Assembly (NCBI RefSeq): GCF_900090195.1
Contig: NZ_LT607803.1
Span: 6,102,229-6,166,228 of the forward strand
Source: Variovorax sp. HW608
GTDB taxonomy: Bacteria > Pseudomonadota > Gammaproteobacteria > Burkholderiales > Burkholderiaceae_C
DNA: 64,000 nucleotides
Direction: 5' to 3'
Made by a program: the position numbers and the translations under genes. Shown here piece by piece: positions 30,838 to 40,353 of the stretch (position 1 is its first letter; the number at the start of each line of letters is the position of its first letter). The notes under the pieces are model-generated. The model searched no databases. It saw only the letters and a list, made by a program, of their open reading frames with translations, and had not been told where the DNA came from.

Positions 30838-31869
30838 TCAGGGCTTGGCGGACGCCAGGCGGGTGTCGGGATGCCAGACGATGCGCGCGACCTCGACCGG
30901 CTTCGGAATGAGTCCGAGCTTGTGAAAGGCATCGGCGACGCGCTGCTGGTCGCTCACCGTCCCTGGCTGGATCGAACCGACAGGCGATGGCGGCCGGCGT
31001 TGAAGAAACAGGCTCACGATGCCGGCGTCGAGACCGCTGAAGTCGGCGATCAGCTTGATCGCGGCGGCGCGCTCCTGCTGCACGAGGCGATCGGCGCGCG
31101 TCAGTTCCTCGAACAGCGCGGCGATCACGGCCGCATGCTTTTCCGCGAACGGCCGCGACGCGAGATAGAAGGAGCTGTTGCCCGACAGGCCGCGGCCGGT
31201 GGTCAGCGCACGCGGCTGGATCGCGAGTTCGGTCGCGGCGTAGAACGGGTCCCAGATCGCCCATGCATCGACGCTGCCGCGCTCGAAGGCGGCGCGCGCA
31301 TCGGCCGGCGCGAGGTAGACGGGCTGGATATCGCTCCATTGCAGGCCCGCCTTCTCCACCGCGCGCACCAGCAGGTAGTGCGCGCTCGATCCCTTCTGCA
31401 AGGCCACCTTGCGACCCTTGAGGTCGGCCAGCGATTTCAGCGGCGAATCCTTCAGCACCAGCACCGCGGAGCTGTCGGGCTTGGGCGGCTCGGCGCCGAC
31501 ATAGACGAGGTCCTTGCCGGCAGCTTGCGCGAACACTGGCGGCGAATCGCCTGTGAGGCCGAACTCGAGACTGCCGACCGACAGCGCCTCCAGCAGTTGC
31601 GGCCCGGCCGGAAACTCGATCCACCCGATCTTCGCGTTCGGGAAGCGCTTTTCCAGCCAGCCGGACTGCTTCACGATCACCAGATTCGCGGCGGACTTCT
31701 GGTAGCCGATCCGCAGTTGCTGAAGCGGCTCGGATGACGACGAGGAACCGGCGGGCTGGGCCAGCGCCACGGCCCCCCCGAGCCCCCAGCTCGAAGCCGT
31801 GACCACGAGCAGTTGCAGCAAACGGCGGCGCGCGTTCGATTCGCCCGGAACGATCGACGACGTGCTCAT
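30838..31869 (-). CDS. ssuA: Aliphatic sulfonate-binding periplasmic protein SsuA
   Basis: Binds sulfonates for import. The 343-residue precursor has an arginine-rich signal ([12 protein letters not shown], cut near ALA), possibly Tat-type, a serine-rich linker, then the family core [35 protein letters not shown], and [15 protein letters not shown]. The ATG at 31869 overlaps the stop of the small membrane protein gene (ATGA). Last residues DTRLASAKP are disordered. It is followed by ssuD after 23 bases. Confidence 0.94.
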   Translation of the reverse strand: MSTSSIVPGESNARRRLLQLLVVTASSWGLGGAVALAQPAGSSSSSEPLQQLRIGYQKSAANLVIVKQSGWLEKRFPNAKIGWIEFPAGPQLLEALSVGSLEFGLTGDSPPVFAQAAGKDLVYVGAEPPKPDSSAVLVLKDSPLKSLADLKGRKVALQKGSSAHYLLVRAVEKAGLQWSDIQPVYLAPADARAAFERGSVDAWAIWDPFYAATELAIQPRALTTGRGLSGNSSFYLASRPFAEKHAAVIAALFEELTRADRLVQQERAAAIKLIADFSGLDAGIVSLFLQRRPPSPVGSIQPGTVSDQQRVADAFHKLGLIPKPVEVARIVWHPDTRLASAKP

Positions 31870-32048
31870 GACGTGGCAGCGATGAAGCCGGTGATGAGCG
31901 CAACCGCAACGACCACCAGCGCGCTGATGGCCAGGTCCGCGACGCCCCACCACGCGGAGCGCGGCGGCATCAGGGTGTTCGGGGTCAAAGGAGGCATGGG
32001 CTTCTTTCTTGGAGGCGTAGGTCGCCCCTGAGACCGCATCGCGGCCAT
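31866..32048 (-). CDS. Small single-helix membrane protein in the ssu operon
   Basis: A 60-residue frame (or 43 residues from an ATG at 31997, [12 protein letters not shown]) with a basic, proline-rich N-terminus and one strong membrane helix at the C-terminus ([17 protein letters not shown]). The stop overlaps the ssuA start as ATGA, a sign of translational coupling and of a real gene. I do not recognise a family. It lies between ssuE and ssuA and could be an accessory of the importer or a coupling leader for ssuA. Confidence 0.55.
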   Translation of the reverse strand: MAAMRSQGRPTPPRKKPMPPLTPNTLMPPRSAWWGVADLAISALVVVAVALITGFIAATS

Positions 32049-32113
32049 ATGAATCGGGACGGAGAGTTGGATGGAGATGGCGCCGCATCGGGCGCCGCGC
32101 AGACGGATGACCG

Positions 32114-32704
32114 TCAGACGCTACATCGCACCCGCTCGAAAGCCACGGGCTCGAAGCCCCAGGTCGGCGGCAGCTTGAGACCTTCGCTGGCGAGCGTCTC
32201 GACCGCGTCGTCCAGCCGCTGCGAGAGATCGGCCTGGAGTTGATAGGCGCCTTCGGGCTGCAAGGTCACCTGCCCGTCGGTCGCATAGACACCCGGCAGG
32301 ATGTGCCGTGCCGCGAGCGACTGCAGCACCGGCCGCAGCGCATAGTCGAGCGCCAGCATGTGATGCGGGCTGCCGCCGGTGGCCAGCGGCAGCACCGTCT
32401 TGCCCTTGAGCGCCGATTGCGGCAGCAGGTCGAGGAACACCTTGAGGACGCCGCTGTAGGCGGCCTTGTAGACCGGCGTCGCGATCACGATCACATCGGC
32501 ACGATGCACCTGCTCGGCCGCCTGCTGCACGGTCGGGTGCGAGGCCTCGCCGAGCAGCAGCGCATGCGCTGCGAGTTCGCGGATCGCAAGGCGATCCACG
32601 GGCACCTTGCGCAGCGCCAGCCGTGCGGCCACCGCATCGAGCAACACCGCCGAGCGGGACGGCGCGGAGGGACTGCCGGCGATCAGGAGAACAGACACGA
32701 TCAA
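32114..32704 (-). CDS. ssuE: NADPH-dependent FMN reductase SsuE
   Basis: Supplies FMNH2 to SsuD. The protein has the SsuE start VSVLLIAGSPSAPSRS, the middle ATPVYKAAYSGVLKVFLDLLP and the segment TGGSPHHMLALDYALRP, all diagnostic of SsuE rather than general FMN reductases. Two starts are possible: TTG at 32704 or GTG at 32698; the GTG would give the standard MSVLLIAGSPS. Length (about 194-196) is normal. It follows the second sulfate-binding protein gene by 23 bases. Confidence 0.94.
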   Translation of the reverse strand: MIVSVLLIAGSPSAPSRSAVLLDAVAARLALRKVPVDRLAIRELAAHALLLGEASHPTVQQAAEQVHRADVIVIATPVYKAAYSGVLKVFLDLLPQSALKGKTVLPLATGGSPHHMLALDYALRPVLQSLAARHILPGVYATDGQVTLQPEGAYQLQADLSQRLDDAVETLASEGLKLPPTWGFEPVAFERVRCSV

Positions 32705-32727
32705 ATCACTTTCAGCCTGGGGGCGAA

Positions 32728-33753
32728 CTACTTGTTCAGGTAGATCTGGTCGAACGAGCCGCCATCGGCGAAGTGCGCCTTGTCCGCCTTGGCCCAGCCG
32801 CCGAAGGCTTCGTCAATCGTGAACAGCGTGAGCTTGGGGAACTGCGTCGCGTACTTGGCCTTGGCCTTCTCCGAGGTCGGGCGGTAGTAGTTGCGCCCGG
32901 CGATGTCCTGGCCCTCGTCCGAGTACAGGTACTTCAGGTATTCCTCGGCGACGGCGCGCGTGCCCTTCTTGTCGACCACCTTGTCGACCACGGCCACGGT
33001 GGGTTCCGCGAGGATACTGACCGACGGCACGACGATCTCGAACTTGTCGGGGCCGAATTCCTTCAGCGCGAGGAAGGCCTCGTTCTCCCAGGCCAGCAGC
33101 ACATCGCCCACGCCGCGCTGCACGAAGGTGATGGTCGAACCGCGCGCACCGGTGTCGAGCACCGGGACGTTCTTGTAGAGCTTGCCCACGAACGCCTTGG
33201 CCTTGTCGTCGCCGCCGTACTTGCGCTTGCCGAATTCCCAGGCCGCGAGGTAGTTCCAGCGGGCACCGCCGGAGGTCTTCGGGTTCGGGGTGATGACCTG
33301 CACGCCGGGCTTCACCAGGTCGTCCCAGTCCTTCAGGCCTTTCGGGTTGCCCTTCTTCACGAGGAAGACGATGGTCGAGGTGTAGGGCGCCGAGTTGTGC
33401 GGCAGGCGCTTCTGCCAGTCGGGCTTGACCAGCCCGCCGTGCGTGACGAGCGCATCGGTGTCACCGGCAAGCCCCAGCGTCGCGACGTCGGCGTCGATGC
33501 CGTCGATGATCGAGCGCGCCTGCTTCCCCGAACCGCCGTGCGACTGCTTGATCGTCACGTCCTGCCCGGTCTTGGCCTTCCAGTACTTGGCGAAGGCCTG
33601 GTTGTAGTCCACATACAGCTCGCGGGTCGGGTCGTAGGACACGTTCAGCAGCGTCACGCCGCCTTGGGCGAACGACGGCAACGCCGTCAGGGCGATGCCC
33701 GCCGCGGCGGCGGCACCGAGGGAAAGCTTGATAAAGTCGCGGCGAAGGCTCAT
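32728..33753 (-). CDS. Second periplasmic sulfate-binding protein, Tat-type signal
   Basis: A paralogue of the protein at 19965, 341 residues, sharing [35 protein letters not shown], the [16 protein letters not shown] stretch and [13 protein letters not shown]. Its signal peptide begins [12 protein letters not shown], a good twin-arginine motif, whereas the other copy has a plain Sec signal. It leads the ssu operon rather than a cysTWA set, so it may feed the CysTWA permease in trans with another affinity or substrate such as thiosulfate. The promoter region upstream holds GGCATAA words. Confidence 0.92.
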   Translation of the reverse strand: MSLRRDFIKLSLGAAAAAGIALTALPSFAQGGVTLLNVSYDPTRELYVDYNQAFAKYWKAKTGQDVTIKQSHGGSGKQARSIIDGIDADVATLGLAGDTDALVTHGGLVKPDWQKRLPHNSAPYTSTIVFLVKKGNPKGLKDWDDLVKPGVQVITPNPKTSGGARWNYLAAWEFGKRKYGGDDKAKAFVGKLYKNVPVLDTGARGSTITFVQRGVGDVLLAWENEAFLALKEFGPDKFEIVVPSVSILAEPTVAVVDKVVDKKGTRAVAEEYLKYLYSDEGQDIAGRNYYRPTSEKAKAKYATQFPKLTLFTIDEAFGGWAKADKAHFADGGSFDQIYLNK

Positions 33754-33869
33754 GGTCTTGTGCTCGTAATTGGCATAAAGCAGATGCCACGCATTCTGAA
33801 TACGGCATAAGAAAACCGGAACGACCGAGTTTTCAGTTCTAAATAGCGAAATCAACTAAAGGCATCCAA
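33754..33869. promoter_or_regulatory. Divergent promoter region, sbp-ssu operon and yggX
   Basis: A/T-rich relative to its surroundings. GGCATAA occurs twice, at 33772-33778 and 33804-33810, exactly 32 bp apart. The same spacing is seen for CATAAGG words upstream of cysI. The word nearer sbp could also overlap the -10 region of the minus-strand promoter. On the plus side AAAGG precedes yggX. A CysB or SsuR-type site is inferred from the sulfur context. Confidence 0.45.
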
Positions 33870-34142
33870 ATGGCACGCATGGTCCAGTGCATCAAGCTCG
33901 GCAAAGAAGCCGAAGGTCTCGACATCCCGCCCTATCCCGGCGAACTCGGCAAACGCATCTGGGAGAACGTGAGCAAGGAGGCCTGGGCCGCCTGGCTCAA
34001 GCAGCAGACCATGCTGGTCAATGAAAACCGCCTGAACCTCGCGGACGCCCGCGCGCGCCAGTACCTGGCCCGCCAGATGGAAAAGCACTTCTTCGGCGAC
34101 GGCGCCGACGTCGCGCAGGGGTACGTTCCCCCTTCCAACTGA
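33870..34142 (+). CDS. yggX: YggX-family iron-trafficking protein
   Basis: A 90-residue cytoplasmic protein of the YggX family, linked to protection of iron-sulfur clusters from oxidants. The start [17 protein letters not shown] contains the single conserved Cys7. The typical text [32 protein letters not shown], and [12 protein letters not shown] follows. AAAGG lies 7 bases before the ATG. It is divergent from the sulfur operon, and mnmC follows after 13 bases. Confidence 0.96.
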   Translation: MARMVQCIKLGKEAEGLDIPPYPGELGKRIWENVSKEAWAAWLKQQTMLVNENRLNLADARARQYLARQMEKHFFGDGADVAQGYVPPSN

Positions 34143-34155
34143 TCCACGCGCGCGC

Positions 34156-36042
34156 ATGGCCGAACCGGTCGAATGGCGCGCGGACGGCGTCCCGCGCAGC
34201 GCGCGCTTCGATGACATCTACCACTCCGAAAGCGGCGCCGCCGCGCAGGCCCGGCATGTGTTCCTGGGCGGCTGCGGCCTGCCCGCGGCCTGGGCCGGGC
34301 GGCCGCAATGGCGGATTCTCGAAACCGGCTTCGGCTTCGGACTCAATTTCCTGACAACCTGGCAGGCCTGGCGCGCGGACCCGGAGCGCTGCCGTCTGCT
34401 GCATTTCGTCTCGATCGAGGCCTATCCGGTCTCGCGCGAGGACCTGCTGCGCGCCGCCGCCGGTTCGCCGGAAGTGCTTGGGCTGGCCGAGGAACTGGCG
34501 GCGCAATGGCACGGCCTGCTGCCGGGATTCCATCGCCTGTGGCTCGACCAGGGTCAGGTGCTGCTGACCCTGTGCATCGGCGACGTGCAGCCGATGCTGC
34601 GCGCGCAGCGCTTCGAGGCGGACAGCATCTACCTCGACGGCTTCAGTCCGCAGCGCAATCCGCAGATGTGGTCGGCCGAGACGCTCAAGGCGGTGTCGCG
34701 CTTCGCGCACCGAGGCACGCGGCTCGCGACCTGGACCATCGCGCGCGCGGTGCGCGATGCGCTGGCGCAATACGGGTTCAAGGTCGCGAAGACACCGGGC
34801 CTGCCGCCCAAGCGGGACTGCCTGCAGGGCGTGTACGAGCCCGCCTGGGAACCCCGCCGCCCATCGCCCTCGCGCGAGGAGCTCGCAGTGCCCGGCCATT
34901 GCGCCGTGATCGGCGCCGGTCTTGCCGGCGCGGCCGTCGCGTCGAGCCTCGCGCGGCGCGGATGGACGGTGACGGTGCTCGACGCCTCGGACCAGCCCGC
35001 CACCGGCGCCTCGGGCCTGCCGGTGGGCGTGCTCGCGCCGCATGTGTCGCCGGACGATGCCCTGCTCTCGCGTCTCACGCGCGCCGGGATACGCGCGCTG
35101 TGGCCGCAGCTCGAGCAATGGCTGGCGCAAGGCCGCGACTGGGCCGCCACCGGTGTGGTCGAACGCCGTGCGCCGGGCGATGCGCGCCTGCCCCCCGGCT
35201 GGACGGCCCAGGGTCCCAACGAATCGTGGCGCGCGACGGCGCAAGAGCTTCTCGCGCTCGGCCTGCCGACCGATGCCGCCGCGATCCGGCACCTGCGGGC
35301 CGGATGGGTGCGCCCTGCCCGGCTGGTGCAGGCCTGGCTGGCGCAGCCGGGCATCCGTGTCGAAACCGGGCGCCGCGTGACCCGCATCGAATCGCCCGGC
35401 GACGGCGGGCCCCGCTGGACGCTGCGCGGCGAGAACGGCGAGACCTTCGCCGGGGCCGACCGGGTCGTCATCGCCGCGGGCTTCGACAGCCGCGCGTTCG
35501 CGCCGCACCTGCCCTTGCAGCCCGTGCGCGGCCAAGTCGCGTGGGGCGTGGCGCCGCACGGATCGAGGCTTCCCATCGTGCCGATCAATGGCGACGGCCA
35601 TCTGATCGCGCATGTGCCGGGCGAAGGCGGCGAACTGTGGCTCACGGGCGCGACCTTCGACCGCGACAGCCATGACAGTGCGCTGCGGCCCGAGGAGAAC
35701 GAGGTCAATCTCGAAAAGCTGGGCCGCCTTCATCCCGACGCGGCCGCGCAACTGCGGGCCGACTTCGCGAACGGCCAGGTGCGCGCATGGGCCGGCGTGC
35801 GCTGCGCGTCCGGGGACCGGCGTCCGCTGGTCGGCCCGTTGCGGCCGGAAGCGGAAGACGGCATCTGGATCTGCACCGCGCTGGGTTCGCGCGGCATGAG
35901 CTTCGCCGCGCTTTGCGCCGAGCTGCTGGCCGCACGCTGGCACGGCGAACCGTTGCCGCTGCCGGCCAGGCTCGCGAGTGCGCTGGACACGCGGCGCGTG
36001 TGGGCGAAGAGCAGCGCTCAGATGTTGGCGAGCGCCATGTAG
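34156..36042 (+). CDS. mnmC: Bifunctional tRNA modification enzyme MnmC
   Basis: Completes 5-methylaminomethyl-2-thiouridine at the wobble base of some tRNAs. The 628-residue protein is the two-domain form. An N-terminal methyltransferase (MnmD, about 1-235) has the motif LETGFGFGLNF at 55-65 and SIYLDGFSPQRNPQMWS. A C-terminal FAD oxidoreductase starts at VIGAGLAGAAVASSLARRG and contains LPVGVLAPH and AAGFDSRAF. The C-terminal GSRGMSFAALCAELLA is typical. Its last 25 bases overlap the convergent membrane-protein gene. Confidence 0.95.
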   Translation: MAEPVEWRADGVPRSARFDDIYHSESGAAAQARHVFLGGCGLPAAWAGRPQWRILETGFGFGLNFLTTWQAWRADPERCRLLHFVSIEAYPVSREDLLRAAAGSPEVLGLAEELAAQWHGLLPGFHRLWLDQGQVLLTLCIGDVQPMLRAQRFEADSIYLDGFSPQRNPQMWSAETLKAVSRFAHRGTRLATWTIARAVRDALAQYGFKVAKTPGLPPKRDCLQGVYEPAWEPRRPSPSREELAVPGHCAVIGAGLAGAAVASSLARRGWTVTVLDASDQPATGASGLPVGVLAPHVSPDDALLSRLTRAGIRALWPQLEQWLAQGRDWAATGVVERRAPGDARLPPGWTAQGPNESWRATAQELLALGLPTDAAAIRHLRAGWVRPARLVQAWLAQPGIRVETGRRVTRIESPGDGGPRWTLRGENGETFAGADRVVIAAGFDSRAFAPHLPLQPVRGQVAWGVAPHGSRLPIVPINGDGHLIAHVPGEGGELWLTGATFDRDSHDSALRPEENEVNLEKLGRLHPDAAAQLRADFANGQVRAWAGVRCASGDRRPLVGPLRPEAEDGIWICTALGSRGMSFAALCAELLAARWHGEPLPLPARLASALDTRRVWAKSSAQMLASAM

Positions 36043-39000
36043 TCGAGCACCGTCGTTCCGCCGAGCGTGGCGAACGGCAGCAGCAGCGCCTTGAGCAGAG
36101 GCTGCTGCCAGAACGGCGCGAAGGCGCCCTCGTGCAGGTCCTCGATGCGGCTCTGGAGCAGCTCGAGCTGTTTAACGGTGGGTGCCGGATCGGGATCGCT
36201 GCTCGGCGGAGCGCCGCTCACGCGCAGGATCTCGTTCTTCACCTGTTCGAGCGCATGCTTGCGCGAGTCCTCTGCAGCGAGGCGCAGCGCCACTGCGCAT
36301 CCCAGCGCCACGGCGGCACCGATGGCGGCCGGCACCACGGTGCCGACAGACAAAGTCCAATGGTCGAACACTGCACTTCTCGAAAGCAGCCAGAGCGAGA
36401 TGACGATGAAGGGATAGTAGATGAGCCGCGTCACCGAGCGGGTGCGGCGCGCGACGAACTGCAGGTCGATCCAGTTCTCCAGGTAGGCGCGGGGCATTCC
36501 CATCTGGGCCTCGAAGCGCCGCAGCGTGGCCTCGGGCCAGTTGGCGGCGTATTCGTGCAGCCGGCGCAGGCGCAGCAGGCCACGAACGAAGCGGACGCAG
36601 AGCACCGTGGCATCCACCACGAAGAACACCAGGAAATACATCATCAGCAGCGCCGGAATCCTGAGCGACTCGTGCACGAGAAGCGACATCCCGCCTCGCT
36701 GCGGAACGAAGCGGACCTCACCGATCGCCAGAATCAACAGCGAGCTGAGCGCGGCGGCGATGAGCACGCACGACGCGGTGCGCACCAGCCGCGCGAGCAG
36801 ACGGTTCTGCACGATGTGGCGCCCCCAGAAGTCCACCGCGTCGGGCGTCATTCCAGCGACATCGCCGGTGTGCTCGTGCAACGGCGGAATGAAGCGCATC
36901 GAAAACACCTGCCCCAGCTTGCGCCACGCACGCAGACGCCGGTCGGCACGGTCCTGCGTCGTCTTCAGCTCCTGGCGCGCGACGCCGGCGTCGAAGTGGG
37001 CGGCAATCTCTTCCAGGTTGGCATTGAGCGTCGCCCAGCCCCTGTACAGGAGGTAGAAGCACAGCAGCAGCGTGAAGATCCGGATCGCTTCGGTCGGCCA
37101 CAGGCTGATCCCTTCGATCGCCAGCATCGGCTTGCCGCCATCGGTGAGCCATTCGGCGAAGGGCTCCCAGTTCACCGCCATCCACAACGGAAGGGCCACC
37201 TGGACGACGAGAAGGATCAGGACCGCGACAGCCCAGCGCCGAGGACGCGCCGCCAGGTTGTCGCGGCTCGCCATGGTGCGCGTCAGCCGGTTCCTGGCGC
37301 CCTCGCTCACGAACAACGGCGGCACCCACAGCAGCAGCATCAGCGCCATGAAGATCAGGAACATCACCGGCACGCCCGGCGCAGGGTAGGCACGGGACCC
37401 CGCTGGATGAATGTCGTCGCACTCGCTCCACGCCACGCCCCGGCACCCTTTCCGGTTGGAGCCGTAGGACGGACTGCCCGTGAAGTCGTAGGCGCCGGTG
37501 CGGCCGATCTCGAAGATCCTCGGCGTTTCGAACCACGCGCGGATTCTCTTCTGCGACATCGGCTCCCGTTCGCCGTCCGCGCTCTCGTCGAGTTGCAGCT
37601 TGCGGCGCGCATCGTCCATGGCAAGCCGTGTCGAGAGGAATGCCGACACCTGGTAGCTGTCACGGAACGGTGGCGCGCCCCCCTGCAGCCGGTCCATCAA
37701 TCGCAGCCCGAAGTTGGAAGCGACGATCAGATTGCGCGTCCAGTTCTGCTCGCGCGGATGCATGAGGCGCGCATCCATGTCGGTCGTGAAGAAGATGGCA
37801 TTCGGAAACTCCGGCCGCAGCGCCTGGAGCACCAGCAGCTTGTCGTGCACGTCATTGCCCAGCACGCCGATGGCGCGAAAGCCCTGCTTGTCACCGCCCG
37901 CACTGCGCAGCAGTTCGTCCTTCATCCGCATCTGGACGGCGAGCCTGCGCAGGTAGTCGAACTGGCCCTGCCCTTCGGCCACTTCGATGAAGGTGCCGTC
38001 CTTGCGGCGCCCCGGATCCTTTTCGGGCTGGCTCTGCTTCTGCGTGCCGCCGTTCGCCGCACCGCTGTCGGCGGCCGCCGGCAACTGGCCGTCGAGTCCG
38101 CGCACGTAACTGAAGCGCTCGACGCAGAAGCCCGGCTCGTCCTGCTTGGCCCGGAATTCGCGCAGCAGGCTGCGGCCGTAGAGCGTGTCCCACTCGGCGA
38201 CGATCGCGATACGGCTGGGCACGTCCTCTTCAATGCCGGGAGCCATTCGGCACAGGTCCTGGTAGCGGAGCACGTCGGGGTTGTCGCCCTGGGCCCTGGG
38301 AATCCTTCGCGGATCCAATCCACGCAGCTTCAATTCGGCGATCAGCGCGTCGGCGAGAGCGCCGTCGTTGCCGATGGTTCTCACCAGGGCGATGTGGCGG
38401 CTGGCGAAGAACTTCGACACCGCGCCGTCGCCGCGCTCCTTCAGGTCGTTCCGGCCCTCGAGCAGCACCTCGTCCGGTACCGTCGCGTAGAGCGAATAAA
38501 AGCGCATCGCCGCGTGCACCGGCTGGCTCGCGAAGTCCGGATCGCCGACCTCGTCGATCATCGCCTTGAGGCCGTCCGAGCCGTTGGGGCCGAGCACCCG
38601 CCAACTCGCACCGGCATCGACGAACGGCCTCGCGAGCTGTGCCATGTGCTCGAGCGGCCTCGTCGCGAAAGCCTCGGTCTGCAGCCACATCACGAGCACC
38701 GGCGATTGCAGACTGCTGCGCGACAGGTCCTGCGGGGCCACGACATCGGAAGCGGGCTGGAACCATTCGTAGGGGATGGGCTCGGGCGACGGCTTCTCGA
38801 CTCTCGCGCCAGCCGCTTCCGGCGGCGTGAAGTAACCCAGGTGCTCGGTGTCCACCGGCGAGAGGCGGCTGGCATTGAGCCCGGCGAGCACCGCATAACG
38901 CCCACGCCTGCGGCTCTCGACGTTCTCCGAATAGGGGCCGCCGGGCAGCATCACGGCCAGCACCTGCACCTGCCGGTCCTCGCCGGGCGGAAAGCGGCGC

Positions 39001-39305
39001 CGAACGTCGGCCACGTCCTTCGCGAGTTCCTCGGCGGTGCGCAGCCTGTCCTCGCCTTCGAGCCTGCCCTGCCCGTTCTTGCGCAGGTCGGTGCGGTAGC
39101 GCGCAACCGCGCCGAAGGGGTCCTGCCAGAGCCTCGCATCGATGTCCTGCTTGGCGTAGTGCTGTTCGAGGCGCGGTTCGTTGACCGGGAGCCGCGTGGT
39201 CTCCAGCGGCACCTCGCGAACGAACAGCACCCCTGCGGCCAGCAGCACGATGGCCACGATGCCGTTGCTCGGCAGGCTGGACCCGGACTTCGACTCCTTG
39301 TCCAT
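36018..39305 (-). CDS. Large multi-pass membrane protein of unknown function
   Basis: I do not recognise this 1095-residue protein. It has one helix near the N-terminus (about 15-29), then about 610 residues likely outside the cytoplasm, then seven predicted helices in the last 440 residues (first at about 645-665, LIFMALMLLLWVPPLFV). The outer domain shows alternating alpha/beta text such as SRIAIVAEWDTLYGRSLL, GFRAIGVLGNDVHDKLL and ALRPEFPNAIFFTTDMD. This recalls a type-I periplasmic-binding (ANF receptor-like) fold, but that is only a hint. A basic, Gln-rich linker lies at about 415-435. CAGGAGGGC precedes the ATG. It is transcribed alone, with its 3' end overlapping mnmC by 25 bases and its 5' end divergent from a transglutaminase gene. 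Confidence 0.8.
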   Translation of the reverse strand: MDKESKSGSSLPSNGIVAIVLLAAGVLFVREVPLETTRLPVNEPRLEQHYAKQDIDARLWQDPFGAVARYRTDLRKNGQGRLEGEDRLRTAEELAKDVADVRRRFPPGEDRQVQVLAVMLPGGPYSENVESRRRGRYAVLAGLNASRLSPVDTEHLGYFTPPEAAGARVEKPSPEPIPYEWFQPASDVVAPQDLSRSSLQSPVLVMWLQTEAFATRPLEHMAQLARPFVDAGASWRVLGPNGSDGLKAMIDEVGDPDFASQPVHAAMRFYSLYATVPDEVLLEGRNDLKERGDGAVSKFFASRHIALVRTIGNDGALADALIAELKLRGLDPRRIPRAQGDNPDVLRYQDLCRMAPGIEEDVPSRIAIVAEWDTLYGRSLLREFRAKQDEPGFCVERFSYVRGLDGQLPAAADSGAANGGTQKQSQPEKDPGRRKDGTFIEVAEGQGQFDYLRRLAVQMRMKDELLRSAGGDKQGFRAIGVLGNDVHDKLLVLQALRPEFPNAIFFTTDMDARLMHPREQNWTRNLIVASNFGLRLMDRLQGGAPPFRDSYQVSAFLSTRLAMDDARRKLQLDESADGEREPMSQKRIRAWFETPRIFEIGRTGAYDFTGSPSYGSNRKGCRGVAWSECDDIHPAGSRAYPAPGVPVMFLIFMALMLLLWVPPLFVSEGARNRLTRTMASRDNLAARPRRWAVAVLILLVVQVALPLWMAVNWEPFAEWLTDGGKPMLAIEGISLWPTEAIRIFTLLLCFYLLYRGWATLNANLEEIAAHFDAGVARQELKTTQDRADRRLRAWRKLGQVFSMRFIPPLHEHTGDVAGMTPDAVDFWGRHIVQNRLLARLVRTASCVLIAAALSSLLILAIGEVRFVPQRGGMSLLVHESLRIPALLMMYFLVFFVVDATVLCVRFVRGLLRLRRLHEYAANWPEATLRRFEAQMGMPRAYLENWIDLQFVARRTRSVTRLIYYPFIVISLWLLSRSAVFDHWTLSVGTVVPAAIGAAVALGCAVALRLAAEDSRKHALEQVKNEILRVSGAPPSSDPDPAPTVKQLELLQSRIEDLHEGAFAPFWQQPLLKALLLPFATLGGTTVLDYMALANI

Positions 39306-39430
39306 CAAGCCCTCCTGGTCTCGGCGCGAAAGCACGTCACGACCATTTCACAATGGTTTTCCCCGCGGGGCATCCCCAAGCCGGTCGATGAAACCCGTTC
39401 GTGGGCACTCGCAAGAGGGAGAATCGGCCC

Positions 39431-40327
39431 ATGCCCATCCACTACGACATCACCCACACCACGGTCTACCGCTACAGGAAGCCGGTCCGCTTCGGCCTGC
39501 ACCGGGTGATGTTCCGGCCGCGCGAGAGCCACGACCTGCGCGTGCTCGCCACCGACCTGCAGGTGAGCCCGGACGCGAACATCCGGATGATCCAGGACCC
39601 GCACTCCAACTCCGTGGCGCTGGTGCAGCCGATCGGCGAGGCCACGGAGCTGCGCATCGTCTGCCGCTTCACGATCGAGCGCGAGCCCGGCAGCGTGGAT
39701 CAGCTCGCGCTCGATCCTTCGGCCGAGGTGCTGCCTTTCGCCTATTCGGTGCAGGACCGCATCGACCTCGAACATTACCTGCGGCCGCACCACGACGATC
39801 CGGAGGGCCGGCTCATCCGCTGGGCGCATCAGTTTCTCTATGCCGACGAAACCAACGGGACGCGCGAGGTGCTCGCGCGCATGAACGCCTTCATCGGCCA
39901 GAACCTCAGCTACGCGGCGCGCGACGAGGAAGGCACGCAGACGCCGCTGCAGACCCTGGAACTCGGCAGCGGGAGCTGCCGCGACTACGCGCTCTTGATG
40001 ATGGAAGCCGCGCGCCGCCTCGGCGTGGCGACGCGCTTCGTCACCGGCTACCTGTACGACGCGGCGCTCGAACTTGGCGGCGAAACCACGGGGGACGCGG
40101 TGACCGGCGCCGGCACCACGCATGCGTGGCTGCATGCCTATCTGCCGGGCGCGGGCTGGGTCGCCTACGACCCCACCAACAATCTCACGGGCAGCGGGGA
40201 GTTGATCCGCGTCGCGGTCGCGCGCGATCCCTCGCTGGCCGCGCCGATCTCGGGCACCTGGTACGGCGATGCCGAAGCCTACGAAGGCCTCGACGCCTCC
40301 GTCGTGGTGCGCAGATTGCGGGGCTGA
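39431..40327 (+). CDS. Bacterial transglutaminase-like cysteine peptidase
   Basis: A 298-residue protein with the N-terminal transglutaminase-associated domain (HYDITHTTVYRYRKPVRFG) and the catalytic core: Cys183 in GSGSCRDYA, His231 in THAWLHAYLPG, Asp247 in YDPTNN. Members of this group are often encoded with circularly permuted ATP-grasp proteins and alpha-E proteins, but none is present here. The substrate is unknown; peptide hydrolysis or crosslinking is possible. The ATG at 39431 has AGAGGGAG upstream. It is divergent from the large membrane protein, about 126 bases apart. Confidence 0.9.
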   Translation: MPIHYDITHTTVYRYRKPVRFGLHRVMFRPRESHDLRVLATDLQVSPDANIRMIQDPHSNSVALVQPIGEATELRIVCRFTIEREPGSVDQLALDPSAEVLPFAYSVQDRIDLEHYLRPHHDDPEGRLIRWAHQFLYADETNGTREVLARMNAFIGQNLSYAARDEEGTQTPLQTLELGSGSCRDYALLMMEAARRLGVATRFVTGYLYDAALELGGETTGDAVTGAGTTHAWLHAYLPGAGWVAYDPTNNLTGSGELIRVAVARDPSLAAPISGTWYGDAEAYEGLDASVVVRRLRG

Positions 40328-40353
40328 GTCAGGCCACCCGGTTCACGCAGGCT

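Noticed and set aside
29576..31909. SsuD as a 777-residue fusion protein
   Set aside because: The N-terminal part is ssuA read in another frame; SsuD begins at 30814 with its own binding site.
35787..39509. A 1240-codon plus-strand open frame opposite the large membrane protein
   Set aside because: It is the mirror of a coding strand with clear helices and a ribosome-binding site; composition (Arg, His, Gln, Glu) is that of an antisense frame.
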